40,620 nt of DNA from Helicobacter sp. GTDB taxonomy: Bacteria; Campylobacterota; Campylobacteria; Campylobacterales; Helicobacteraceae. How positions within the stretch are numbered: the first letter of the stretch is position 1; each line of letters begins with the position of its first letter. The stretch covers positions 1-40,620 of the forward strand of contig JALEPE010000100.1 in the NCBI GenBank assembly GCA_022766795.1, in the 5' to 3' direction. A model generated the notes under the pieces. It ran no database searches. It had not been told where the DNA came from and worked only from the letters and a program-made list of their open reading frames with translations. Shown in pieces: positions 26,460 through 34,215 of this stretch. The position numbers and the translations under genes were made by a program.

Positions 26460-28054
26460 AGTTTTTTATGCTCTGCAATTTCTTGAGCTTTTTTGCGCTC
26501 TAGGGATTTATTGATTACAAGTTGTTGAATAATAGAGAAAATATTATTAACAAACCAATACAACACAAGCCCAGACGGGAATGTAATAAAGAAAATTGTA
26601 AAAATTAGCGGCAGGAATTTAAAGATTTTTGCTTGAATCGGGTCACTAAAGACAGTGGGTGTCAAATGCTGCTGTAAGAACATCGTCGCACCCATTAGAA
26701 TCGGCAAGATAAAATATGGATCCATTGCCGATAAATCCGTAATCCAAAGTAACCAATCCGCGCCCTTAAGCTCAATAGCATTAAATAAAACACGATAAAT
26801 TGCAAAGAATACTGGAATCTGCAAGAGGAGCGGCAAACACCCTCCCATAGGATTCGCGCCGTGTTTTTTGTATAATTCCATCATATGTGCCTGCAACTTT
26901 TGTGGCTCACCTTTATAACGTTCTTGTAGCTCTTTCATTTTAGGGGCTAAATCTTTCAACTTCTGCATTGAAACCATACCCTTATAAGTTAAAGGATATA
27001 ATACAATTCTGACAATTAATGTCAATAGAATAATTGCCCACCCCCAATTTCCACAAAAATCATATAATTTATCTAAAAGCAAAAAGAGTGGCTTAGCAAA
27101 GAAAGTAATCACGCCATATTCTACAACATCGGTTAATGTTGGATTAATGGATTCCAATAAACGATAATTTTTAGGTCCAATATAACCCTCCACACTTAAA
27201 TCCCCATTCCCACTAATAAATGGCATAGGATTCTCACCTGCGTTGCTTAGAATCGTGGCACTTAAGCCCTTTTCATCAAATAACAATGTTGTATAATAGC
27301 GATCTACCGCAGCAATAATCTTTGCATTGGCAAAATTACTCTGCCCTTGTGCATCTCCGTCCTCAACCGTCGTAATCGTATCGTCCGATTCCTTGACAAT
27401 CACACCCTTAAAAACATAAGAATCGTTTTCCACACTTGGACGCATTCCCGGTGATACAAAATAAATATAATTTTCTGGAATTTTAAATTCCGCTTTATAA
27501 TAACCATTAGGATAAAAGGTTAGAATTTTTTGGACTGTGATATTATTTAAATTTTGCGTTAGAGTGATTGTTTTGGGCGTATCTTGCAACTCTACACTTT
27601 TTTCGCTTGCGGTGTAGGGAGTGTTATAGGCTTGATTGTTTAATACAGAATCTAAAAAGCGAATTTCTAAAATTTTTGGGTTATTTTGATTGCTAATGTC
27701 CTCCGTAAAGAGCGATAAAGGCTTGGAATCCTTTTGATATTTCACTTCCTTTAATAACACTTTTGAGATTCTACCTAGTGTATCAATTTCATAAATAAAA
27801 TCCTGCGCATTAATGGTTGCAATAATCGCTGAATTTGCGTTAGCTTGTGTCGCACTATCTTGACGAATAGCGAGTGCTGTGGAATCCGCTGGAGCTTGCA
27901 CGCTTGGTGTTTGAGATTCCGCTTTTGTTACTTCTTTTGGGGGTTCTTGCGCAGGCTGATAAAAATAGCTATAAGGCACAAAAAATGCAAGTGCTAACAG
28001 CACAGCAAGCAAGATTCTAGTTTGAGAATTTAAATTATTAATTTTATCTAACAC
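26456..28054 (-). CDS. yidC: Membrane protein insertase YidC
   Basis: A 532-residue inner-membrane insertase that integrates membrane proteins alone or with SecYEG. An N-terminal transmembrane helix (about residues 13-27) is followed by a periplasmic beta-supersandwich domain to about residue 320. The conserved core follows (ILLTLIVRIVLYPLTYKGMV, with the charged arginine in the groove), along with the cytoplasmic hairpin around KMKELQERYKGEPQKLQ and the helices GGCLPLLLQIPVFFAIYRVL and LPSGLVLYW-type sequence. It overlaps yidD upstream by about 11 bases and jag downstream by four. Length is standard for Gram-negative YidC. Confidence 0.96.
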   Translation of the reverse strand: MLDKINNLNSQTRILLAVLLALAFFVPYSYFYQPAQEPPKEVTKAESQTPSVQAPADSTALAIRQDSATQANANSAIIATINAQDFIYEIDTLGRISKVLLKEVKYQKDSKPLSLFTEDISNQNNPKILEIRFLDSVLNNQAYNTPYTASEKSVELQDTPKTITLTQNLNNITVQKILTFYPNGYYKAEFKIPENYIYFVSPGMRPSVENDSYVFKGVIVKESDDTITTVEDGDAQGQSNFANAKIIAAVDRYYTTLLFDEKGLSATILSNAGENPMPFISGNGDLSVEGYIGPKNYRLLESINPTLTDVVEYGVITFFAKPLFLLLDKLYDFCGNWGWAIILLTLIVRIVLYPLTYKGMVSMQKLKDLAPKMKELQERYKGEPQKLQAHMMELYKKHGANPMGGCLPLLLQIPVFFAIYRVLFNAIELKGADWLLWITDLSAMDPYFILPILMGATMFLQQHLTPTVFSDPIQAKIFKFLPLIFTIFFITFPSGLVLYWFVNNIFSIIQQLVINKSLERKKAQEIAEHKKL

Positions 28055-28418
28055 GAGAAACCTTTGGATAATTTTTTATAATATAAAATATCTGAGATTG
28101 CATCACAATACCACTTGGAATATTCTCAAGTCTTTGCGTTACACTAGGGATAAACCAATACCGCACTAAACAAGGCTTGTATGTGCGCACTTCTAGGCGT
28201 AAAAAAGCACTTGGATATGCAATGCCGCCTTTAAAAAAATGATTGCAAGTTAAGATTCTACCTGCAGTTTTAAATATCGCAACAAAGGGATTTTGAAATA
28301 AAAAAGCTTGTTTAGCATATTCCGAACAACTCGGATAATAACGACAATGCGTACCTATAAATGGAGAAATATAAGATTGATAAAATGCAATAGCTTGCAG
28401 GCAGATTTTTTTCAACAT
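28044..28418 (-). CDS. yidD: Membrane protein insertion efficiency factor YidD
   Basis: A small protein thought to assist YidC-dependent insertion. The sequence has the family pattern AIAFYQSYISPFIGTHCRYY followed by PSCSEYAKQAF and a CNHFFKGGIAYP block. From the ATG at 28418, which shares its A with the rnpA stop in a TGATG junction, the product is 124 residues. A GTG one codon upstream is possible. The C-terminal extension of about 40 residues (from about residue 75) is longer than in many YidD proteins, but extensions of variable length occur in the family. Confidence 0.92.
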   Translation of the reverse strand: MLKKICLQAIAFYQSYISPFIGTHCRYYPSCSEYAKQAFLFQNPFVAIFKTAGRILTCNHFFKGGIAYPSAFLRLEVRTYKPCLVRYWFIPSVTQRLENIPSGIVMQSQIFYIIKNYPKVSRVR

Positions 28419-28750
28419 CACGCTACCAGCCCCAAACGCGTCAAGGCATATTTATAACCACTACGCAATGTTTTATAGGCAACTTTATCCAAACCATTTT
28501 TTGCAAGCAAAACCATATCCCCATTTTTTAAATCTGGCATAAACTCCCTATAAACACTGCGGAATCTTCTCTTAATACGATTCCGACACACTGCATTACC
28601 TATTTTTTTAGAAACAGAGAATCCCACCCTTTTAAAATGTGAGTCCTCTCTAAAAAACAAAATAAAATGAGAATTATGCCATCTTGTTTGACTTTTGTAA
28701 GTGCGATCAAAATCCCGCTTTGTGTTTAATGTTACCAAATTACAACCCAA
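28418..28750 (-). CDS. rnpA: Ribonuclease P protein component
   Basis: Protein subunit of RNase P, which matures the 5' end of tRNAs. The RNR signature is present in GFSVSKKIGNAVCRNRIKRR, preceded by the FDRTYKSQTRWHNSHFIL strand pattern. The start is uncertain. TTG at 28750 lies only two bases after the AAGG near the rpmH stop, and an in-frame TTG at 28738 has a longer spacing, so the true product is about 106-110 residues. It follows rpmH after four bases and overlaps yidD, the classic operon order. Confidence 0.93.
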   Translation of the reverse strand: MGCNLVTLNTKRDFDRTYKSQTRWHNSHFILFFREDSHFKRVGFSVSKKIGNAVCRNRIKRRFRSVYREFMPDLKNGDMVLLAKNGLDKVAYKTLRSGYKYALTRLGLVA

Positions 28751-28754
28751 AACC

Positions 28755-28889
28755 TTAGATTGCTAGTCTTTTTCTGCCCTTTGCACGTCTTGCATTGATC
28801 ACTTTGCGCCCGTTTTTAGTCTGCATTCTCACTCTAAAGCCGTGCGTACGTTTGCGTGGTGTATTGTGTGGTTGATATGTTCTTTTCAT
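28755..28889 (-). CDS. rpmH: Ribosomal protein bL34
   Basis: A 44-residue, strongly basic large-subunit ribosomal protein, too short for many ORF finders. It begins MKRTYQPHNTPRKRTHGFRV and ends ARRAKGRKRLAI, matching bL34 throughout. The ATG is at 28889 with AAAAGG upstream; the TAA at 28755-28757 is followed by rnpA. It is the first gene of the run to mnmE. In many bacteria this cluster adjoins dnaA and oriC, but here pycA lies upstream and no dnaA or DnaA-box cluster is visible. Confidence 0.97.
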   Translation of the reverse strand: MKRTYQPHNTPRKRTHGFRVRMQTKNGRKVINARRAKGRKRLAI

Positions 28890-28920
28890 TGTAAAAACCT
28901 TTTAAAAAAAATAAACGCTT

Positions 28921-28926
28921 ATTCTA
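28921..28926 (-). promoter_or_regulatory. Possible -10 element for rpmH operon
   Basis: TAGAAT on the minus strand lies about 32 bases upstream of the rpmH ATG, within the last codons or just after the pycA stop. No -35 is obvious. This is weak evidence, based on position and the -10 match. Confidence 0.3.
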
Positions 28927-28934
28927 CTGCAAAA

Positions 28935-30380
28935 TTACTTAAAACTAGATTTATTATCGCTTTGTTCTAACCCACAAGTTAGTGCAACTGCAATTGCAGC
29001 AACCAAATCACTCTCCACCTGTGTTTCTTGCGGCATTAAACTTTCAACCTTTTTCTCCAAATACGAAGTATCAAAATTCCCACGCCTAAAGTCCTTATCA
29101 TTGCAAATGTTCATCAAAAATGGAATCGTAGTTTTCACACCGCGAATCTTAAACTCATTTAACGCGCGTTTCAGCTTATTCACCGCCAAATCATAGCTTG
29201 TCGCACGGACGATAAGCTTCGCAATCATAGAATCATAAAAAGGTGGAATTGTAAAATCTTTATAAACATAACTATCCACGCGCACAAAAGGACCAAGTGC
29301 TGGATAATAAGAAGTAATTTTGCCCGGATTTGGCACAAAATCATTATATACATCCTCGGCATTAATCCGCGCCTCAATGGCAAACCCCTGTGCGCAAATG
29401 TCGTTTTGCGAAAGATCTAGAATCTCGCCATTTGCGATTCTAATTTGCCTCCCAATTAAATCATAACCTGTAATTTCCTCTGTTACACCGTGTTCCACTT
29501 GAATGCGCGTATTCATTTCCATAAAATAAAAATTGTTGTCATCATCGACAAGAAATTCCACCGTCCCGGCATTGGTATATTGCGCAGCTTTTGCCGCAGC
29601 TACGGCGACACACCCCATACGCCGACGCAAATCCACTCCCATTGTGGGACAAGGCGCAATTTCAATAAGTTTTTGGTGTCGTCTCTGAATGGAGCAATCA
29701 CGTTCTAGCAAATGAATCACATTCCCATAATTATCCGCTAGAATCTGAAACTCTATATGGCGTGGATTTTGGATATATTTTTCCATAAAAACATCTTCAT
29801 TTTTAAAAAATGTCAAAGCCTCTCTTTTGCACGCCTCAAAAGAGGATTCTAAATCCTTCTCTTCCCATACTACGCGGATTCCACGCCCACCACCGCCACT
29901 GCTCGCCTTTAAAATGACAGGATAACCAATTTTGCGAGCTATCTTTTGAATCTCATATAAGCTTAAACTATTGAGCGGTTCGGTTCCGGGGACAACAGGG
30001 ATTCCATTTGCAATCATTAAATTTCTAGCGGCATTTTTATCGCCCATTTTTGCAATCACTTCATAATCTGGACCAATCCAGACAAGCCCCGCTTCTTTAA
30101 CCTTTTTTGCAAACAAAGCATTTTCGCTTAAAAATCCATAACCCGGATGAATCGCCTCCGCTTCCGTTTCCTTTGCGGCTTGGATAATTAAGTCTGGATC
30201 TAAATAACCCTTAATCGGATCTTCGCTAATAGGGTAGGTATATGTCGCCATTTTTACGTGCATACTATCACGATCTGCGCGTGAATAAATCGCCACAGAT
30301 TCTATATTTAAATCATTGCAAGCACGGATAATACGCACCGCAATCTCGCCACGATTTGCAATCAAGATTCTTTTGAACAT
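28935..30380 (-). CDS. pycA: Pyruvate carboxylase subunit A (biotin carboxylase)
   Basis: ATP-grasp biotin carboxylase that carboxylates the biotin carried by the PycB subunit. From the ATG at 30380 it is about 481 residues; an in-frame ATG at 30410 is rejected because GGAG sits correctly before 30380 and the family begins KRILIANRGEIAVRIIRAC. Motifs include HPGYGFLSEN, the glycine-rich KASSGGGGRGIRVV, EKYIQNPRHIEFQI and FMEMNTRIQVEHGVTEEITG. The RIIRAC form and the presence of pycB at 34215-36005 favour the two-subunit pyruvate carboxylase known in Campylobacter, with acetyl-CoA carboxylase AccC as the alternative. Its role is anaplerotic formation of oxaloacetate. It diverges from uppP. Confidence 0.87.
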   Translation of the reverse strand: MFKRILIANRGEIAVRIIRACNDLNIESVAIYSRADRDSMHVKMATYTYPISEDPIKGYLDPDLIIQAAKETEAEAIHPGYGFLSENALFAKKVKEAGLVWIGPDYEVIAKMGDKNAARNLMIANGIPVVPGTEPLNSLSLYEIQKIARKIGYPVILKASSGGGGRGIRVVWEEKDLESSFEACKREALTFFKNEDVFMEKYIQNPRHIEFQILADNYGNVIHLLERDCSIQRRHQKLIEIAPCPTMGVDLRRRMGCVAVAAAKAAQYTNAGTVEFLVDDDNNFYFMEMNTRIQVEHGVTEEITGYDLIGRQIRIANGEILDLSQNDICAQGFAIEARINAEDVYNDFVPNPGKITSYYPALGPFVRVDSYVYKDFTIPPFYDSMIAKLIVRATSYDLAVNKLKRALNEFKIRGVKTTIPFLMNICNDKDFRRGNFDTSYLEKKVESLMPQETQVESDLVAAIAVALTCGLEQSDNKSSFK

Positions 30381-30475
30381 AAAAACTCCATTAAAGATAA
30401 TTCTAGGCATTCTATACTTTTATTTTTGATTTATTGTTGAAGTTTTATAAAAATTTGGAAAAAACTCTATAAGTG

Positions 30476-30484
30476 TGCTACAAT
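30476..30484 (+). promoter_or_regulatory. Extended -10 promoter for uppP
   Basis: TGCTACAAT (TG-N-TACAAT) lies 30 bases upstream of the uppP ATG in the divergent gap between pycA and uppP, with AGGCAA just before the start codon. Confidence 0.5.
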
Positions 30485-30514
30485 TTGCGCATTTTTACAC
30501 ATTTAGGCAATACA

Positions 30515-31288
30515 ATGGAATTTATTTACGCAATTATTTTAGGTATCGTAGAGGGCTTGACAGAATTTTTACCTATTTCTTCCACCGGACATTTGATTCT
30601 AACTTCCGAATTGTTAGGGATTCCGCAAGACACATTCCATAAAGCCTTTGAAGTCGTCATTCAACTTGGCTCCATTTTAGCAGTGCTTTTTGTCTTTTAT
30701 GAAAAATTATTTAAAAATAGTTTGCTATTATGGATCAAATTATGCATTGGATTCTTGCCTGCTGGAATCTTAGGATTTTTATTTTATCCCTATATCAAAA
30801 CACTCTTTTCACCCATTACAGTATCTATTATGCTTATTATTGGCGGAATCGCGTTTATTATTTTGGAGATTCTTTATAAAGAAAAGGAACACCACACGAC
30901 TAACATTGATGCAATATCCTTTCAGCAAGCATTAGGTATTGGACTTTTTCAAGCCCTAGCAATGATTCCGGGAACTTCTCGCAGTGGTGCAACCATTATT
31001 GGAGGCTTGCTTCTTGGTTGTAATCGTAAGGTTGCTACAGAATTTTCTTTCCTGCTCGCCCTACCAACAATGTTTATTGCAAGCGGTTATAGCCTCATAA
31101 AAAACCACTCTGTGCTTAATTTAGACAACACGCTCATACTTAGCATTGGCTTTGTAGTGGCATTTTTTAGCGCATTCCTTGCAATCAAACTCTTTTTAGG
31201 CTTTGTTTCACGCTTTAACTTCATTCCTTTTGGAATCTATCGTATCATCTTAGGAATAATCTTTTTATTTTATTTAGATATTTTGTAA
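30515..31288 (+). CDS. uppP: Undecaprenyl-diphosphatase
   Basis: A BacA-type membrane phosphatase of 257 residues that dephosphorylates undecaprenyl pyrophosphate on the periplasmic side, recycling the lipid carrier for peptidoglycan and O-antigen and giving intrinsic bacitracin tolerance. The two catalytic signatures are present: EGLTEFLPISSTGH near the N-terminus and PGTSRSGATIIGGLLLG in the second half, separated by hydrophobic helices. The start at 30515 is chosen over an in-frame ATG at 30473 because the family begins at MEFIYAIILGIVEG and the promoter lies between the two codons. Monocistronic, followed by palindromic repeats. Confidence 0.95.
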   Translation: MEFIYAIILGIVEGLTEFLPISSTGHLILTSELLGIPQDTFHKAFEVVIQLGSILAVLFVFYEKLFKNSLLLWIKLCIGFLPAGILGFLFYPYIKTLFSPITVSIMLIIGGIAFIILEILYKEKEHHTTNIDAISFQQALGIGLFQALAMIPGTSRSGATIIGGLLLGCNRKVATEFSFLLALPTMFIASGYSLIKNHSVLNLDNTLILSIGFVVAFFSAFLAIKLFLGFVSRFNFIPFGIYRIILGIIFLFYLDIL

Positions 31289-31316
31289 CAAAAGATTCTA
31301 TCACCTAAAAAGTGCT

Positions 31317-31445
31317 TAGTTTTCTGTTATTGTGAGATTTCTACGCTTACATGGTGGTAATTTTCCACCGCGTCTTTGCGAGAGATTGCAACAAACGAAG
31401 CGTCCGTGCGAAGCACTGTGTGTTCCTCATAATAACAGAAAGCTA
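31317..31445. repeat. Palindromic MITE-like element, 129 bp
   Basis: Terminal 20-base inverted repeats (31317-31336 against 31426-31445) match at 18 of 20 positions, beginning TAGTTTTCTGTTATTGTGAG. The interior is a further set of inverted segments containing GCGAGAGATTGC and GAAGCG. No coding sequence is inside. The outer arms differ from the GTCATTGC-ended copies nearby. Confidence 0.65.
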
Positions 31446-31451
31446 GCCATT

Positions 31452-31567
31452 GTCATTGCGAACAAAGTGCAGCGATCCATAATCTAGCATACAGAAAGCT
31501 TTACAATAGAATCAACACTATAAAGTTTGAAGCGTGGATTGCTTCAGCCTAAAAGCTTTGCAATGAC
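31452..31567. repeat. Palindromic GTCATTGC-ended repeat, copy 1
   Basis: A 116-base non-coding element starting GTCATTGCGAA and ending in the inverse GCAATGAC. Just inside the ends, CGATCCATAATCTAGCATA and TGGATTGCTTCAGCCTAAAAG recur in copies near 40 kb. Such repeats are common between genes in Helicobacter genomes and probably form long imperfect hairpins. Confidence 0.7.
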
Positions 31568-31645
31568 GGAGTGGCGAGTATTTTGGTTTGCAAGATTATC
31601 ACAACACTCTATTTATAACAATGAATCCAAACACAAATTCCACCC

Positions 31646-32552
31646 TTAAGAAAACCGCACTTGCTGCATAGGCAGAAAATTTAGCCTATCAAAACTGCCT
31701 ATGTTGTCACAATACAACTTAGATTCCACAAAATTGGAATCCTTAAAGAGTGCAAAGCGATTCTTGTTTGTGTTGCAATAGAGATAATCATATAAGAATC
31801 GTAATTTATCCAAAGGATTGTCAAAGGAATTTAATTGCGCTTCTATCAATTCAGGGTTTAGAAACTTATCGGCTTCAAATTGATATTTAAAGGAATCGCT
31901 ATTATGCACTTTTGGATTGCTATTGATACGAGAATTCCACTTAGAAGTAGCATCAACCAACCAAAAGATATTTTCCTTGATTTGTTTGCAGGGCTTACCT
32001 GCATAAATCGCATTTGAAAAGAATTTTCCACCCCTAATTGCGACACTATCTCGCCCTATAACACTTCCAGAAGCGATAAAGGCATCTTTTAGAAAAGTCG
32101 TTCTTCGCGCCAACCAAATATGGTCACCCACATAAACACTTTGTCCATTTGAGAGAACCTGATCATCTAACGCATCAAATATAAAATGTCCATCGGTATT
32201 CCACAATTCTATATCCCACGACAACATACAATCTCTACCAAGAATGATATTTTTACCTTCCCCACTTACGATAAACAAGCCATTTGCGGTAGTATTTCTA
32301 TCCATATAGCACACAGAACTATCACCAACAACAATATGCTGCTTTCCATAAAAAGTATATAGTTGAATATTATCCCCCACAAACAATAAACCACTGCTTC
32401 CGTGAAATTCAACATTTACACCTATGCTGCTACCAGCAAAAAATACTATATTATTCCCCCCCAAACTCACAGCTAATATTAAAATTTCGTTGTTTGCTAA
32501 TATCCCCAATGATTGTATTACCACGCTCATCTTGAAAAACCGGAATCTGCAT
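31646..32552 (-). CDS. Phase-variable left-handed beta-helix acyltransferase, OFF in this sequence
   Basis: Probable surface-polysaccharide O- or N-acetyltransferase of the hexapeptide-repeat family. Translation from ATG 32552, preceded by AAGGACAACA, reads MQIPVFQDERGNTIIGD and stops after a G7 tract (32456-32462 on this strand). Removing one G, or adding two, joins it to the long downstream frame, giving 301 residues with GGNNIVFFAGSSIGVNVEFH, the catalytic-histidine region WNTDGHFIFD, YVGDHIWLARRTTFLKDAFI and ASGSVIGRDS, then a C-terminal part of about 110 residues. The G tract and otherwise clean frames point to slipped-strand phase variation rather than decay. The gene is isolated among repeats between uppP and xseA. 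Acceptor and donor are unknown. Confidence 0.85.
32456..32462 (-). repeat. G7 homopolymer switch in the acyltransferase gene
   Basis: Seven consecutive G on the coding (minus) strand at codons 31-33. With seven the frame ends two codons later at TAA; with six or nine it continues to 31646. This is the only G/C tract of this length I saw in the window. Confidence 0.85.
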
Positions 32553-32967
32553 TGTTGTCCTTGTGTTGTAAAAATTTAATTTTATATTAAAAAATCTAAC
32601 ATATAGAATCTTAACCAAAACTTTATTGTATGGATTGCCGCCGCTTTTCAACTTTATCACTCCAAGATTCTACATTAGCAGAATCGTGGCGTGCGCTACG
32701 TAACAACTCACCCGCATCACGCAAATCCACAATCTTATATTTAAGAGAATTTTACAATGGAATCTCTAAAGAAGTGCAATGTTATAGTTTGCCACGAAGT
32801 CTTACGACTTCTCGCAATGACGGAGGTAGTAAGACGCAATGTAAATATTGAATCGTGGAATTTGCGCCAAAGCGAGTAAAATCCTTACGGATTGTGCGCT
32901 TCGTTGCACTCGCAATGACACAGGGGGTTAATTTTTGCGGTTACGGGATTCTAGCAGCACCCAAAAT
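32553..32967. other. Non-coding region with degenerate GCAATGAC repeats
   Basis: The 415 bases between the acyltransferase start and the xseA stop hold no convincing gene. They contain a TGGATTGCCGCCGC end near 32632 and two outward-facing CGCAATGAC ends at 32813-32821 and 32913-32921. Between those two lies GCGCCAAAGCGAGTAAAATCC opposed by inverted GTGCGCTTCGTTGCACTCGC. They look like two overlapping, partly degraded members of the palindromic repeat family. The promoter of the acyltransferase must lie at the left end of this region. Confidence 0.6.
32789..32822. repeat. Hairpin module TTGCCACG-stem-CGCAATGACG, copy A
   Basis: GAAGTC (32796-32801) and GACTTC (32806-32811) form a perfect stem with a TTAC loop, flanked by TTGCCAC and CTCGCAATGACG. 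The same flanks enclose a different but also perfectly paired stem at 36950-36983. Confidence 0.7.
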
Positions 32968-34215
32968 CTAACATTTTCGCACTTCCTTAACTTCCGTTCT
33001 TACCACCGCACTTTTATCTTGTAATTCCAAAAGGGTTCCTAAAGGCACTTCAGAGAGTTTTTTAATTTTTTTTCCCCCACTTAGTACACAGACATACCCT
33101 GCCCTTTGGTAGTTATTGGGATTTTTTACTTCTAGCTGCATTTTTAGAGATTCTAATTTTGTTCTAAATTTCGCTAAGGTTTGCTCCATTTTTAGATGAA
33201 TTTGCGCATTAGGTGTTTGCAGCTTTATGGCATTAAGTGCAAGTATATGCTCTATTTTTTGTTCCAAAAACACTCTTTGACTTTGGCATTCAGCATTTAA
33301 AAGTGAGAGTTTTTTAAAAAAAGAATTTTCATCTAAAGACTTTTTAAAATTCCGTATTTGCATTGCTTTGCTTTGTAGAATCCCATTCAAAAGCTTACTT
33401 AAACGTTCTTGCGTGGAATCTAAAAGCATTAGCCACTCATTTTGGTCGGGCAATAATTGCTCCATTGCCGCAGAGGGTGTAGGCGCGCGTAAATCCGCTA
33501 CAAAATCACTCAACACAACATCAGGTTCGTGTCCGATCGCCGAAACAATGGGTGTTTCTGCATTAAAAATCGCTTCAATCACTAAGGGTTCATTAAATGC
33601 CCATAAATCCTCCAAACTCCCACCACCTCGCGCTAAAACAATACAATCAAAACCTAAAGTGTCCGCAACAGCAATATTTCTTGCGATACTTTCTGTTGCA
33701 CCCTCGCCTTGTACAAGCGTGTTTAGCACAACAAATTCCACAAGATTCCAACGCTTTTGTGCAACGCGAAGCATATCATGTAGCACAGCACCTGTGCTAG
33801 AAGTAAGCAAAGCTATTTTTTTAGGAAATTTTGGCAATGGTTTTTTGTTTGCAAAATAACCTTTTGCGGCATAGGATTCCTTTAGTTGCTCATAGGCTAA
33901 AGTCAATTCTCCAATTCCATTAGGATAAGCCTTTGCGCAGTTTAGTTGGTATTCTCCCCGCGGCACATAGACACTAATGGCACCCTCTAATGTCAATTCC
34001 ATTCCCTCTTGAATTTGAAATTTTAATTTTATGGCATTTCCACGAAACATTACGCATTTTAGAGTAGATTCCTTATCTTTCAGCGTGAAATATAAATGCC
34101 CACTAGAATGATGTGTAAAGTTGCTCACTTCACCACTTACACGCACTTGGATAAAGGTTGCTTCTAGCAAACCTTTAATCTGTGCATTAACTTCGCTAAC
34201 GCTTAAAGTCTGCAT
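32968..34215 (-). CDS. xseA: Exodeoxyribonuclease VII large subunit
   Basis: A 415-residue catalytic subunit of ExoVII, which with XseB degrades single-stranded DNA to oligonucleotides in repair and recombination. An N-terminal OB fold (FIQVRVSGEVSNFTHHSSGH, LYFTLKDKESTLKCVMFRG) is followed by VPRGEYQLNC, the catalytic-domain signatures IALLTSSTGAVLHDML, IVLARGGGSLEDLWAFN and VSAIGHEPDVVLSDFVADLR, then a coiled-coil C-terminal part. The ATG at 34215 overlaps the pycB stop by one base (TAATG), so the two are translationally coupled, although they act in unrelated pathways. xseB is not in the window. Confidence 0.95.
   Translation of the reverse strand: MQTLSVSEVNAQIKGLLEATFIQVRVSGEVSNFTHHSSGHLYFTLKDKESTLKCVMFRGNAIKLKFQIQEGMELTLEGAISVYVPRGEYQLNCAKAYPNGIGELTLAYEQLKESYAAKGYFANKKPLPKFPKKIALLTSSTGAVLHDMLRVAQKRWNLVEFVVLNTLVQGEGATESIARNIAVADTLGFDCIVLARGGGSLEDLWAFNEPLVIEAIFNAETPIVSAIGHEPDVVLSDFVADLRAPTPSAAMEQLLPDQNEWLMLLDSTQERLSKLLNGILQSKAMQIRNFKKSLDENSFFKKLSLLNAECQSQRVFLEQKIEHILALNAIKLQTPNAQIHLKMEQTLAKFRTKLESLKMQLEVKNPNNYQRAGYVCVLSGGKKIKKLSEVPLGTLLELQDKSAVVRTEVKEVRKC

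Larger units (their letters stand above)
31289..31645. other. Intergenic region with two palindromic repeat elements
   Basis: The 357 bases between uppP and the convergent acyltransferase gene hold no plausible gene. They are almost filled by two adjacent palindromic elements, described separately at 31317-31445 and 31452-31567. Together they could also serve as transcription terminators for both genes. Confidence 0.7.

Noticed and set aside
28755..28934. Replication origin next to rpmH-rnpA
   Set aside because: No dnaA gene, DnaA-box cluster or AT-rich unwinding repeat is visible, and this cluster is not at the origin in Helicobacter.
31289..32967. CRISPR array in the repeat-rich gaps
   Set aside because: The repeats are few, palindromic, unevenly spaced and divergent, with no regular unique spacers and no cas genes.
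33368..33859. 163-codon open frame on the plus strand
   Set aside because: It is antisense to the conserved catalytic part of xseA, with serine/cysteine-rich shadow composition and no ribosome site.
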